Of a DNA stretch of 64,000 nucleotides, positions 46,844 through 57,532 are shown piece after piece. The DNA is taken from positions 801,200 through 865,199 of the forward strand of contig NZ_KQ948765.1 in NCBI RefSeq assembly GCF_001514205.1. Direction: 5' to 3'. The position numbers were made by a program, and so were the translations under genes. This stretch comes from Streptomyces griseoruber (GTDB lineage: Bacteria; Actinomycetota; Actinomycetes; Streptomycetales; Streptomycetaceae). Below the pieces are notes generated by a model that searched no databases, had not been told where the DNA came from, and worked only from the letters and a program-made list of their open reading frames with translations. Position 1 is the first letter of the stretch; each line of letters opens with the position of its first letter.

Positions 46844-47671
46844 ATGACCCGTACCGAGCGCCGTACCCGCCGCGCCGTGCAGGTGACCGGCGCGGGATTC
46901 GCCGCGCTGCTGGCCCTGAGCGCCTGCTCCTCCGACGACTCCGGCGGCACATCGGCCAAGCCCGACGCCTCGTCCTCCTCCGCCTCCCCCGAGCTCTCCG
47001 GCACGGTCACGGTCTTCGCGGCCGCCTCGCTGAAGGAGAGCTTCACCTCGCTCGGCCAGGAGTTCGAGAAGGCGCACCCGGGCACGAAGGTCACCTTCAA
47101 CTTCGGCGGCAGCGACACCCTGGCCGCGAGCATCACGGGCGGTGCCCCCGCCGATGTGTTCGCCTCCGCCAGCCCCAAGACCATGGCGATCGTGACCGAC
47201 GCCAAGGACAACGCCACCGAGCCGGTCACCTTCGCGCGCAACCAGCTGGAGATCGCGACCCTGCCGGGCAACCCCGACAAGGTCTCCTCCCTCGAGGACC
47301 TCACCAAGTCCGGTCTGAAGGTCGTGCTGTGCGACAAGGAGGTGCCCTGCGGCGCCGCCGCCCAGAAGGCGCTGGAGGCCGGCAGCCTCGAGCTCACCCC
47401 GGTCTCCTACGAGCAGGACGTCAAGGCCGCCCTGACGAAGGTCGAGCTGAAGGAGGCGGACGCGGCCGTCGTCTACAAGACCGATGTGCACGCCGCGGGT
47501 GACAAGGTGGAGGGCGTGGAGTTCCCCGAGTCCGCCGACGCCGTCAACGACTACCCGATCGCCCTGCTGAAGGACGCCCCCAACGCCGAGGCCGCCGAGG
47601 CCTTCATCGCACTGGTCCGCTCCGCCGACGGGCAGAAGGTCCTCACCGCGGCCGGGTTCCTCCAGCCGTGA
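46844..47671 (+). CDS. modA: Molybdate ABC transporter substrate-binding lipoprotein
   Basis: A 275-residue periplasmic-binding-type protein. The signal and lipobox end LALSAC with lipidated Cys28. The mature core begins LSGTVTVFAAASLKESFTSL, and NFGGSDTLAASITGGAPADV contains the Ser and backbone positions that bind the oxyanion in ModA. AGGAG precedes both GTG 46841 and ATG 46844; I prefer the ATG. The stop overlaps the modB GTG. It captures molybdate (or tungstate) for import. Confidence 0.92.
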   Translation: MTRTERRTRRAVQVTGAGFAALLALSACSSDDSGGTSAKPDASSSSASPELSGTVTVFAAASLKESFTSLGQEFEKAHPGTKVTFNFGGSDTLAASITGGAPADVFASASPKTMAIVTDAKDNATEPVTFARNQLEIATLPGNPDKVSSLEDLTKSGLKVVLCDKEVPCGAAAQKALEAGSLELTPVSYEQDVKAALTKVELKEADAAVVYKTDVHAAGDKVEGVEFPESADAVNDYPIALLKDAPNAEAAEAFIALVRSADGQKVLTAAGFLQP

Positions 47672-48525
47672 CCCCACCCGTGAAGCAGGCCGCCGCGGAC
47701 ACCCTGGAGGGCGGCCCGCGGCGCGCCCGCGTCCGCGTCCGCGTCCGCACGGGCATCCCGCTCGCCCTGCTCCTGCCCGCCCTGCTCGGCCTCGCCTTCC
47801 TCCTCCTGCCGCTGGTCGCGCTCCTCGTCCGGGCACCCTGGCACACCCTGCCCGAGCAGCTGACCGGCGCCGAGGTCTGGCAGGCCCTGCGGCTGTCGCT
47901 GGTGTGCGCCACGGCGGCGACCGCGGTGAGCCTGGTGATCGGAGTGCCGCTGGCCTGGCTGCTGGCCCGCACCGACTTCCCCGGCCGGGGCCTGGTCCGC
48001 GCCCTGGTGACCCTGCCGCTGGTCCTGCCCCCGGTGGTGGGCGGTGTGGCCCTGCTGCTGGCCCTCGGCCGCAACGGCGTGGTCGGCCAGTGGCTGGACT
48101 CCTGGTTCGGCGTCACGCTTCCCTTCACCACGGCCGGCGTGGTCGTCGCCGAGACGTTCGTGGCGATGCCGTTCCTCGTCATCAGCGTCGAGGGCACGCT
48201 CCGCGCGGCCGACCCGCGCTACGAGGAGGCCGCCACCACCCTCGGCGCCTCCCGCTTCACCGCCTTCCGCCGGGTCACGCTCCCCCTGATCGCACCGGGC
48301 ATCGCGGCCGGCGCCGTGCTGGCCTGGGCCCGCGCCCTCGGCGAGTTCGGGGCGACCATCACCTTCGCGGGCAACTTCCCGGGGCGTACCCAGACCATGC
48401 CGCTCGCCGTGTACCTCGCCCTCCAGAGCGACCCGGAGGCGGCCATCGCCCTCAGCCTGGTGCTCCTCGCCGTGTCCATCGCCGTCCTCGCCGGGCTGCG
48501 CGACCGCTGGATGACCGCGTCATGA
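47668..48525 (+). CDS. modB: Molybdate ABC transporter permease
   Basis: A 285-residue membrane protein with five to six hydrophobic segments and the cytoplasmic EAA loop YEEAATTLGASRFTAFRRVT. LVTLPLVLPPVVGGVALLLA and ARALGEFGATITFAGNFPGR are the diagnostic ModB stretches. An Arg-rich N-terminus (ARVRVRVRTG) precedes the first segment. The GTG start overlaps the modA stop (GTGA) and its stop overlaps the modC start (ATGA), so the three genes are coupled. Confidence 0.95.
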   Translation: MTPPVKQAAADTLEGGPRRARVRVRVRTGIPLALLLPALLGLAFLLLPLVALLVRAPWHTLPEQLTGAEVWQALRLSLVCATAATAVSLVIGVPLAWLLARTDFPGRGLVRALVTLPLVLPPVVGGVALLLALGRNGVVGQWLDSWFGVTLPFTTAGVVVAETFVAMPFLVISVEGTLRAADPRYEEAATTLGASRFTAFRRVTLPLIAPGIAAGAVLAWARALGEFGATITFAGNFPGRTQTMPLAVYLALQSDPEAAIALSLVLLAVSIAVLAGLRDRWMTAS

Positions 48526-49607
48526 CCACGCTGCGCAAGGACACCCCCGTGTCACCGGCCCCGCCCGTCGAGGGCCTCGACGCCCGCCTCGTCGTCGACC
48601 GCGGCGCCTTCCGCCTCGACGTCGCCCTGACCGCCGCCCCCGGCGACGTCGTGGCACTCCTCGGACCCAACGGCGCCGGCAAGACCACCGCCCTGCGCGC
48701 CCTCGCCGGTCTCGTCCCGCTCACCGGCGGGCACCTCCGCCTGGACGGCACGGCCCTGGAGCGCACACCGCCGGAGGCCCGCCCGGTCGGCGTGGTCTTC
48801 CAGGACTACCTGCTGTTCCCGCACCTCAGCGCCCTGGACAATGTCGCGTTCGGGCCGCGCTGCCACGGCGCGAGCAAGGCGCAGGCCCGCGCCGTGGCCG
48901 CCGCGTGGCTGGACCGCATGGGGCTGGCCGCGCACACCGGCGCCAAGCCCCGCCGGCTCTCCGGCGGCCAGGCCCAGCGCGTCGCCCTGGCCCGCGCCCT
49001 CGCCGTCCACCCCCGTCTGCTGCTCCTCGACGAGCCCCTCGCCGCCCTGGACGCCCGCACCCGGCTGGAGGTGCGGGCCCAGCTCCGCCGCCATCTGGCC
49101 GAGTTCGAGGCGGTCGCCGTCCTCGTCACGCACGACCCGCTGGACGCCATGGTCCTCGCGGACCGCCTGGTCGTCGTCGAGGAGGGCCGGGTCGTCCAGG
49201 AGGGCGGCCCCGCCGACATCGCCCGCCATCCGCGCACCGAGTACATCGCCCAGCTGGTCGGCCTGAACCTCTACCGGGGCCGGGCCGACGGCCACGCGGT
49301 GCGCCTGGACACCGGTCCGGCCATCACCACCACGGAGATCCTCACCGGGCCGGTGTTCGTCGCGTTCCCGCCGAGCGCGGTCACCCTCCACCGCGACCGC
49401 CCCACCGGCTCCAGCGCCCGCAACCTCTGGCGGTGCGAGGTCGCGGGCCTGGAAACCCACGGCGACCAGATCCGGGCCGCCCTCACGGGCGAACTCCCCC
49501 TCGCCGCCGACCTCACGACGGTCGCCGCGGCCGAACTGGACCTGCACCCGGGCGCGGCGGTCTGGGCGACAGTCAAGGCGGCACAGACCCATGCATACCC
49601 GGCATGA
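48522..49607 (+). CDS. modC: Molybdate ABC transporter ATP-binding protein with C-terminal TOBE domain
   Basis: A 361-residue ATPase. Walker A is GPNGAGKTT near residues 49-57, the Q-loop is VVFQDYLLFPHLSALD, the signature LSGGQAQRVALARAL and Walker B LLLLDEPLAALD. Residues ~290-361 (RCEVAGLETHGDQIRAALTG) form a TOBE/Mop domain that could bind molybdate and give feedback on transport. It is the last gene of the modABC operon, 28 bases before the separate Mop protein. Confidence 0.93.
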   Translation: MTTLRKDTPVSPAPPVEGLDARLVVDRGAFRLDVALTAAPGDVVALLGPNGAGKTTALRALAGLVPLTGGHLRLDGTALERTPPEARPVGVVFQDYLLFPHLSALDNVAFGPRCHGASKAQARAVAAAWLDRMGLAAHTGAKPRRLSGGQAQRVALARALAVHPRLLLLDEPLAALDARTRLEVRAQLRRHLAEFEAVAVLVTHDPLDAMVLADRLVVVEEGRVVQEGGPADIARHPRTEYIAQLVGLNLYRGRADGHAVRLDTGPAITTTEILTGPVFVAFPPSAVTLHRDRPTGSSARNLWRCEVAGLETHGDQIRAALTGELPLAADLTTVAAAELDLHPGAAVWATVKAAQTHAYPA

Positions 49608-49621
49608 GGCACTCGGGGCCC

Positions 49622-49627
49622 TAGCGT
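49622..49627 (+). promoter_or_regulatory. TANNNT box before the Mop gene
   Basis: TAGCGT ends 8 bases before the ATG at 49636, with no Shine-Dalgarno. It suggests an internal leaderless promoter in addition to read-through from modC. Confidence 0.4.
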
Positions 49628-49635
49628 GGGTGCCC

Positions 49636-50055
49636 ATGACCCTGAGCATCCGCAATCAGCTCCCCGGCACCGTCACCGCCGTCCACCCCGGCGAGGTCAT
49701 GGCCACCGTCCACGTCCGTCTGGACGGCGGACAGGACCTCACGGCAGCCATCACCCTGGAGGCCGTGCAGGACCTCGGCCTCACCCCCGGCACCGCCGTC
49801 CGCGCCCTGGTGAAGTCGACGGAGGTCTCCCTGGCCACCAACCGCGTCGAGGGCCTGTCGATCCGCAACCAGGTCCCCGGCGCCATCATCGGCCTGACGA
49901 CCGGCACGGTCATGGCCGTCGTGAGGGTCTCCGTGGCCGGCGGTGAGCTCACCGCGGCGATCACCAAGGACGCGGCCACCGACCTCGGGCTCTTCGTGGG
50001 CTCCGACGTCGTCGCCCTGATCAAGGCGACCGAGGTGTCCCTGGAGACGGTCTGA
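49636..50055 (+). CDS. Tandem Mop-domain molybdenum-binding protein (molbindin)
   Basis: A 139-residue protein made of two Mop repeats of ~68 residues. They begin LSIRNQLPGTVTAVHPGEVM and LSIRNQVPGAIIGLTTGTVM, and each ends in V(R/A)ALVKSTEVSL or VVALIKATEVSLE. Molbindins bind 6-8 molybdate ions per assembly and act as cytoplasmic store or buffer. Its position after modABC supports this. The two halves are close in sequence, a duplication. Confidence 0.93.
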   Translation: MTLSIRNQLPGTVTAVHPGEVMATVHVRLDGGQDLTAAITLEAVQDLGLTPGTAVRALVKSTEVSLATNRVEGLSIRNQVPGAIIGLTTGTVMAVVRVSVAGGELTAAITKDAATDLGLFVGSDVVALIKATEVSLETV

Positions 50056-50064
50056 GGACGCGCA

Positions 50065-50093
50065 AGGGCCCGTCCGACACCCGGACGGGCCCT
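50065..50093. terminator. Bidirectional hairpin between the Mop gene and gcvP
   Basis: A 12-bp perfect stem (AGGGCCCGTCCG and complement) with a 5-base loop lies between two convergent genes, so it can terminate both. Confidence 0.85.
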
Positions 50094-50108
50094 CCACCGC
50101 CTGCCTGA

Positions 50109-52994
<2,886 letters not shown>

Positions 52995-53059
52995 TTCTGA
53001 GGCCTCCTGGTCTGACGCGACCTTCGAGGGGCACCATGGCGCGGGTACCCGGACGGCCT

Positions 53060-53272
53060 CCCCCTCTGTCATCTCAACCTGAGAGCTTCACCGGCCGCCA
53101 CCGGGGCAGCCGGCTTTCACCGTCGGTGAGGACGGAGGCCGTCGACGCCGTCGACATCCGTCCTGCTTTCCAGAGTGACCTCGTCCGCGCGGTACGTGTG
53201 CCTGAGAGATTCCGGGGAGGAGTTGCTCCTTCGGCGCCTCCGGTGAACTCCGGAGGACTCTCCCGCACGGGG
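53060..53272 (-). promoter_or_regulatory. Tandem glycine riboswitch controlling gcvP
   Basis: On the minus strand two aptamers follow each other. The first contains CGGGAGAGTCC, GGCGCCGAAGGAGCAACTCC and ATCTCTCAGGC, then GAGGTCACTCTGGAAAGCAG. The second contains the CCGACGGTGAAAGCC and AAGCTCTCAGG pieces of the same consensus. This is the gcvT-motif tandem glycine aptamer. It ends about 65 bases before the gcvP start. The approximate bounds come from the conserved pieces; the promoter lies further right. Confidence 0.9.
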
Positions 53273-53387
53273 TCAGCAGCCGTTGTCAGACTACCAGCGA
53301 GGTCCATGAGGCCTGCTCGAGTGGCCGCTCGTCCCAATGTGTTCTTTTGTAGTGCTTACGGATGAGTTGCGACCAAGTGGAGGGCCC

Positions 53388-53759
53388 GTGCAGACCGACA
53401 TCGATCCGCGCAACCTGATCGGCCGCAAGGCGTTCGACCGCAACGGCACCAAGATCGGCACCGTCGACGAGGTCTACCTCGACGACGCGACCGGTGTGCC
53501 CGAGTGGGCCGCCATACGCACCGGACTCTTCTCCCGGGACGCCTTCGTCCCCCTCGAGCCCAGCGAACTGGTCGAGGGCGCCCTCCACGTCCCCTTCGAC
53601 CGGGCCCTGATCAAGGACGCCCCCGACTTCGGCGTGGGCCGGCACCTCTCCCCGGAACAGGAACTCCAGCTCTACCACCACTACGGTCTCGACGTCGCCG
53701 CTCCTCCGCCCCTCCCGGACCATGACTTCGGCCGACTGGCGGGCACGGACGAGAGCTGA
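53388..53759 (+). CDS. PRC-barrel domain protein
   Basis: A 123-residue protein (GTG start, QTDIDPRNLIGRKAFDRNGT) after GGAGGG. The PRC-barrel is at residues ~8-75 (GTKIGTVDEVYLDDATGVPE, WAAIRTGLF). The C-terminal ~45 residues (LSPEQELQLYHHYGLD) form the second short motif of this actinobacterial group, usually annotated 'PRC-barrel, photosystem-reaction-centre-like'. A general stress or RNA-processing link is possible but unproven. It is divergent from the gcvP riboswitch and convergent with dinB, 24 bases away. Confidence 0.85.
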   Translation: MQTDIDPRNLIGRKAFDRNGTKIGTVDEVYLDDATGVPEWAAIRTGLFSRDAFVPLEPSELVEGALHVPFDRALIKDAPDFGVGRHLSPEQELQLYHHYGLDVAAPPPLPDHDFGRLAGTDES

Positions 53760-53783
53760 CCACCCAGAGCTGACCGACGCGTG

Positions 53784-55208
53784 TCATCCGATGTCGCCGA
53801 ATCCCCCGGCATGCTCCGGGAGCGGGGGACCGGGATCCCGCTCGTCCTCGCCGTCCTCGCCGTCCTCGCCCGGTCTTCGCCGCACCAGCGGCAACGGCTC
53901 CGCCGACGCCAGGTCCGGATCCTCCACCCGGAAGGTCCGCACCCGCCCCGGCTCCGACTCGGGAGTCTCGAACCGCACGGTGACCCGGCCCAGCCCGCTC
54001 CCCTGCACCCAGCCGTGCCCCAGCTCGGCATGGACCACGTCATACCCGGGGCGCCACCGGTGCTCGACCGGCACGGCCTCCCGCACGGCGGGTTCCTCGG
54101 GAACCTCCTCCTCGGTCCCCTCGCCCCGCTCCTCCCCCGCCGCCTGGGCGAACAGGTCCTCCTGGGTGAAGTCCGCCAGACCGCTGACACCGACCCCGAG
54201 CAACCGCACTCCGCCCGTGGTGTCGACGGAGTCCAGCAGACGCCCGGCGGCCTCCCGCACCACCACCGGATCGTCCGTGGGCCCGCGCAACGTCTCCGAC
54301 CGGGTGAGCGTGGAGAAGTCGTAGCGCCGCACCTTCAGCACGATCGTCCGCCCGGACAGACCGGAGCCGCGCAGTCTGCGCACGCAGCGCTCCGCCAGCC
54401 GCTTCACCTCCAGCTCCACCCGCACCCGGTCGTGGATGTCGACGTCGTAGGTGTCCTCGACCGACACCGACTTGGCCTCCCGCTCCGCGACCACGGGCCG
54501 GTCGTCGCGGGCCAGCGCCATCGCGTACAGCCCGTGCCCGTGCGCCTTGCCCACGAGGCGCACGAGTTCGTCCTCACCGGCCTCGGCGAGCTCGTCGACC
54601 GTGGTGATCCCGGCCCGGCGCAGATGGTCCCCGGTGGCCGGGCCGACCCCGGGCAGTGTCCGCACCGACATCGGCCCGAGCAGGGCCCGCTCGGTACCGG
54701 GCTCGATGAGCACCAGACCGTCGGGCTTGGCCTGCTCGGAGGCGATCTTCGCGAGCATCTTCGAGGCGGCCAGGCCCACCGACCCGGTGAGGCCCGTGAC
54801 CGCCCGGATCTCCGCCCGCAGCCGGATGCCGGCCAGCCGCGCCGACTCGCCGTCCCAGGCCGCTCCCCCGGCCTCCAGATCCACGAACGCCTCGTCCAGG
54901 CTCAGCGGCTCCACGAGCGGCGACAGCGCCCGCAGCAGCCCCATGACCTGGTCGCTGATCTGGCGGTAGAAACCGAAGCGCGGGACGAGATAGGCGGCGT
55001 TCGGGGCCAGCCGGCGCGCCTGGGCCGTGGGCATCGCCGAGTGCACCCCGAAGGCGCGGGCCTCGTAGGAGGCGGTGGCCACCACCCCACGCGGCCCGAT
55101 ACCGCCCACGATCACGGCCTTCCCCCGCAGGCTCGGCTTGGACGCCTGCTCCGCCTGGGCGTAGAAGGCATCCATGTCGAGATGCAGGATCGTGGGCGCG
55201 TTTCTCAC
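53784..55208 (-). CDS. dinB: DNA polymerase IV, Y-family translesion polymerase
   Basis: A 474-residue Y-family polymerase. The palm acidic residues are D11/D13 in ILHLDMDAFYA and D105/E106 in SLDEAFVDLE. The thumb helix-hairpin-helix (RTLPGVGPATGDHLRRAGIT) and little finger (SVSVEDTYDVDIHDRVRVEL) follow in order. The C-terminal ~110 residues are an extra acidic/Glu-rich extension beyond the usual ~350 residues, common in Streptomyces. It lacks an obvious terminal clamp-binding QxxLF, though QEDLFAQ near residue 365 could serve. The GTG at 55208 opens the conserved frame. Confidence 0.92.
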   Translation of the reverse strand: MRNAPTILHLDMDAFYAQAEQASKPSLRGKAVIVGGIGPRGVVATASYEARAFGVHSAMPTAQARRLAPNAAYLVPRFGFYRQISDQVMGLLRALSPLVEPLSLDEAFVDLEAGGAAWDGESARLAGIRLRAEIRAVTGLTGSVGLAASKMLAKIASEQAKPDGLVLIEPGTERALLGPMSVRTLPGVGPATGDHLRRAGITTVDELAEAGEDELVRLVGKAHGHGLYAMALARDDRPVVAEREAKSVSVEDTYDVDIHDRVRVELEVKRLAERCVRRLRGSGLSGRTIVLKVRRYDFSTLTRSETLRGPTDDPVVVREAAGRLLDSVDTTGGVRLLGVGVSGLADFTQEDLFAQAAGEERGEGTEEEVPEEPAVREAVPVEHRWRPGYDVVHAELGHGWVQGSGLGRVTVRFETPESEPGRVRTFRVEDPDLASAEPLPLVRRRPGEDGEDGEDERDPGPPLPEHAGGFGDIG

Positions 55209-55263
55209 ATCTCCGATGCTGCACCACGCCACTGACAATGCGGCCGCCCGGCGGGGCGGGGCT

Positions 55264-55950
55264 TCAGACCGCCCGGTTGCGTCGGCGCGCCAGCTCGTCC
55301 GCCGGGTTGGGCCCGACGAGCGTCTCACCGGTGTCGACCCGCTCGCCGTGCAGCTGCGACAGCGCGCTCTCCACATCCCGCCAGACCACGCCGACGGCGA
55401 TCCCGAAGATGCCCTGACCGCCCTGGAGCAGTGCGTGGACCTCGTCGGGCGAGCTGCACTCGTAGACCGTCGCACCGTCGCTCATCAGCGTCATCCGCTC
55501 CAGATCGCGGAAGCCGCGCTCACGCAGATGCTGGACGGCCGTACGGATGTTCTGCAGCGACACCCCGGTGTCGAGGAACCGCTTGACGATCTTCAGGACG
55601 ACGACGTCCCGGAAGCTGTACAGCCGCTGTGTCCCCGACCCGTACGCGGGCCGCACACTCGGCTCGACGAGGCCGGTGCGGGCCCAGTAGTCGAGTTGCC
55701 GGTAGGTGATGCCGGCGGCCGCACAGGCCGTCGGTCCGCGGTAGCCGATCTGCTCGGACGCCATGGACGCCGCCCCTCCGCTGCTCGGCACGGCCGCGGG
55801 TCGCTGCGGGGCCGCGTGCTCGGCCGCGCCGCCCTGGTGGGGATATCCCCTGCCCGGGCGTAGCCGAGAGCTCGGGGGAGGGTACGGACCGCTTCCCCCG
55901 ACACCGAGTCCGGGGGCACCCCCAGCCGTACCGTCGCCGCTGCTTCTCAC
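55264..55950 (-). CDS. MerR family transcriptional regulator (HTH plus dimerisation domain)
   Basis: A 228-residue protein. The winged helix is GYRGPTACAAAGITYRQLDY followed by WARTGLVEPSVRPAYGSGTQ. The rest (LMSDGATVYECSSPDEVHAL, GIFGIAVGVVWRDVESALSQ) matches the actinobacterial Rv1830-like paralogue. I chose GTG 55950 because GGAGG lies five bases upstream; an internal ATG at 55761 (MASEQIGYRG) would remove 63 residues. That N-terminal extension is Gly/Pro-rich and is encoded by sequence resembling a Streptomyces repeated element. Confidence 0.88.
   Translation of the reverse strand: MRSSGDGTAGGAPGLGVGGSGPYPPPSSRLRPGRGYPHQGGAAEHAAPQRPAAVPSSGGAASMASEQIGYRGPTACAAAGITYRQLDYWARTGLVEPSVRPAYGSGTQRLYSFRDVVVLKIVKRFLDTGVSLQNIRTAVQHLRERGFRDLERMTLMSDGATVYECSSPDEVHALLQGGQGIFGIAVGVVWRDVESALSQLHGERVDTGETLVGPNPADELARRRNRAV
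55850..55915. repeat. Repeated-element-like sequence inside the merR N-terminal coding region
   Basis: The string CGTAGCCGAGAGCTCGGGGG (55859-55878) and the adjacent CCGAGTCCGGGGGCACCCCC belong to a family of GC-rich palindromic pieces common between Streptomyces genes. Here they are read in frame as a Pro/Arg/Gly-rich segment of the regulator. Confidence 0.4.
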
Positions 55951-56194
55951 GCCGACCTCCGTCCTTGACCTGCCTTCTCGACGGTAGGCAGTCACCAGGG
56001 GTGCGTCAACGATCGCCACACTCGCCACGCCGAGTGATAATCACCCTAGGAGTGGTTTCCCGCACCCCACCGCGGGGAAAGGCTAGCCGAATGCGTGGAG
56101 AAGGAGCCGTAGGACGCTCACACGCGCCGCTGGCAAGTGCCGCAAACGGGGCGGCCGACCTGCGGCCTTCCTGGTGCCTCGGGCCGCACTCCGG

Positions 56195-56668
56195 CTACTG
56201 GTTGCTGGTGCCGAAGTCCTCGGGCGAGATCTGGTCGAGGAACTCGCGGAACTTCTCCACCTCGTCCTCCTGCTCGTCCGGAATGGCGATGCCCGCGTCG
56301 TCGAGCACCGTGTCGCTGCCGAAGATCGGCGTCCCGGTGCGCAGCGCCAGCGCTATGGCGTCGGACGGGCGCGCGCTCACCTCGACGCCGCTGGCGAAGA
56401 CCAGCTCCGCGTAGAAGACGCCCTCCCGCAGATCCGTGATGCGCACCTCGGTGAGCTCCTGGCCGACGGCTTCCAGCACGTCCTTGAACAGGTCGTGGGT
56501 CAGCGGTCGCGCCGGGGCCATGCCCTGCTGGGCGAAGGCGATCGCCGTCGCCTCCCCCGGTCCGATCCAGATGGGGAGGTAACGGTCGCCTCCCACTTCA
56601 CGCAGCAGCACGATCGGTTGGTTGGAGGGCATTTCGACCCGGACACCTACGACATCGAGCTCGTTCAC
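56195..56668 (-). CDS. DUF151 (bifunctional nuclease-like) protein
   Basis: A 157-residue protein. MNELDVVGVRVEMPSNQPIV, then LPIWIGPGEATAIAFAQQG and ARPSDAIALALRTGTPIF are the DUF151 signature; homologues have been reported to have DNase/RNase activity. Length is typical. The GTG start has no clear ribosome site but a TAGGGT box six bases upstream, so it may be leaderless. It sits between two MerR genes, the same order as Rv1828-Rv1829-Rv1830 in Mycobacterium. Confidence 0.9.
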   Translation of the reverse strand: MNELDVVGVRVEMPSNQPIVLLREVGGDRYLPIWIGPGEATAIAFAQQGMAPARPLTHDLFKDVLEAVGQELTEVRITDLREGVFYAELVFASGVEVSARPSDAIALALRTGTPIFGSDTVLDDAGIAIPDEQEDEVEKFREFLDQISPEDFGTSNQ

Positions 56669-56674
56669 ACAGCA

Positions 56675-56680
56675 ACCCTA
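56675..56680 (-). promoter_or_regulatory. TANNNT box before the DUF151 gene
   Basis: On the minus strand TAGGGT ends 6 bases before the GTG start; the arrangement again suggests a leaderless transcript. Confidence 0.4.
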
Positions 56681-56752
56681 GGCCGTGCCCGGGACGTTTG
56701 GGTAGTCGGGCCGGGAACGGGTGACCGATCCGCCGAGGGCGAAACCGGTGGC

Positions 56753-57490
56753 TCAGGGCAACCGGACGCCGAGAGCGGTCTGCACGAGCGCCGCGTGCAG
56801 CCGGACCGTGAGCCCCGCCAGCTCCTTCGTACGGGCCTCGGCGTGCGCCCTGGTCTGCGGGTTGCGGTGGCGCCTCAGCGGGGCGACCACCTGGTCCACC
56901 AGCCCCGCCTCACGGTCCGCCGCGGCCTTCATCACCCGCAGATGCCGGGGTTCGATCCCGAACCGCCCCAGCTCGGCGACGAGCGAGGCGACCGTGGCGG
57001 CCTCGGCGTCGTAGACCCCGTTCTCCAGCGGGACCAGCAGCCCGTAGGACTCCCACTCCACCAGCGCCGACTCGTCGATCCCGGCGGCCGCGAGCAGCTC
57101 GGCCCGCCCGATCCGGGCCGCCGTGGGCCCCTCGACGGGCTCCGGAAGGGCCTCTCCGTCCCGCTGCCGGCCCACGGTCGGCAACGGCACGGCCTCGCCC
57201 CGCTCCATGGCGTCCAGATGCTCCCGGATCACCTTGAGCGGCAGATAGTGGTCCCGCTGCATCCTCAGCACGTGGCCCAGGCGCTCGACGTCCTGCGCGC
57301 TGAACTTGCGATACCCCGAGGGGGTCCGCTGGGGCTCGATCAGCCCCTCCGCCTCCAGGAAACGGATCTTGGAGATGGTGACCTCGGGAAACTCGTCCCG
57401 CAGCGCGTTCAGTACGGTGCCGATGCTCATGGGACCAGCGTCCGCGGCGGCGGTGCCGTCCCCGGCACCGCCCCTCGGTGTTCGAAGCAT
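56753..57490 (-). CDS. ftsR: FtsR-like MerR family transcriptional regulator
   Basis: A 245-residue protein. The winged helix begins MSIGTVLNALRDEFPEVTIS, then KIRFLEAEGLIEPQRTPSGY, YRKFSAQDVERLGHVLRMQR. A dimerisation/ligand part follows (AAGIDESALVEWESYGLLVP). It is syntenic with Rv1828 and corynebacterial FtsR, a regulator linked to ftsZ expression. GGGAAGG precedes the ATG; an internal ATG 20 residues later is possible. Its place beside garA and DUF151 is conserved in actinobacteria. Confidence 0.88.
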   Translation of the reverse strand: MLRTPRGGAGDGTAAADAGPMSIGTVLNALRDEFPEVTISKIRFLEAEGLIEPQRTPSGYRKFSAQDVERLGHVLRMQRDHYLPLKVIREHLDAMERGEAVPLPTVGRQRDGEALPEPVEGPTAARIGRAELLAAAGIDESALVEWESYGLLVPLENGVYDAEAATVASLVAELGRFGIEPRHLRVMKAAADREAGLVDQVVAPLRRHRNPQTRAHAEARTKELAGLTVRLHAALVQTALGVRLP

Positions 57491-57507
57491 GGACCTTCCC
57501 TTGGTTC

Positions 57508-57528
57508 CCCCCGGATGGACTCCGGGGG
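57508..57528 (-). terminator. Short GC hairpin between garA and ftsR
   Basis: An 8-bp stem (CCCCCGGA/TCCGGGGG) with a 5-base loop lies just after the garA stop in the direction of transcription. It may attenuate read-through into ftsR. It also resembles the repeated GC-rich element in the merR gene. Confidence 0.45.
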
Positions 57529-57532
57529 AGGG

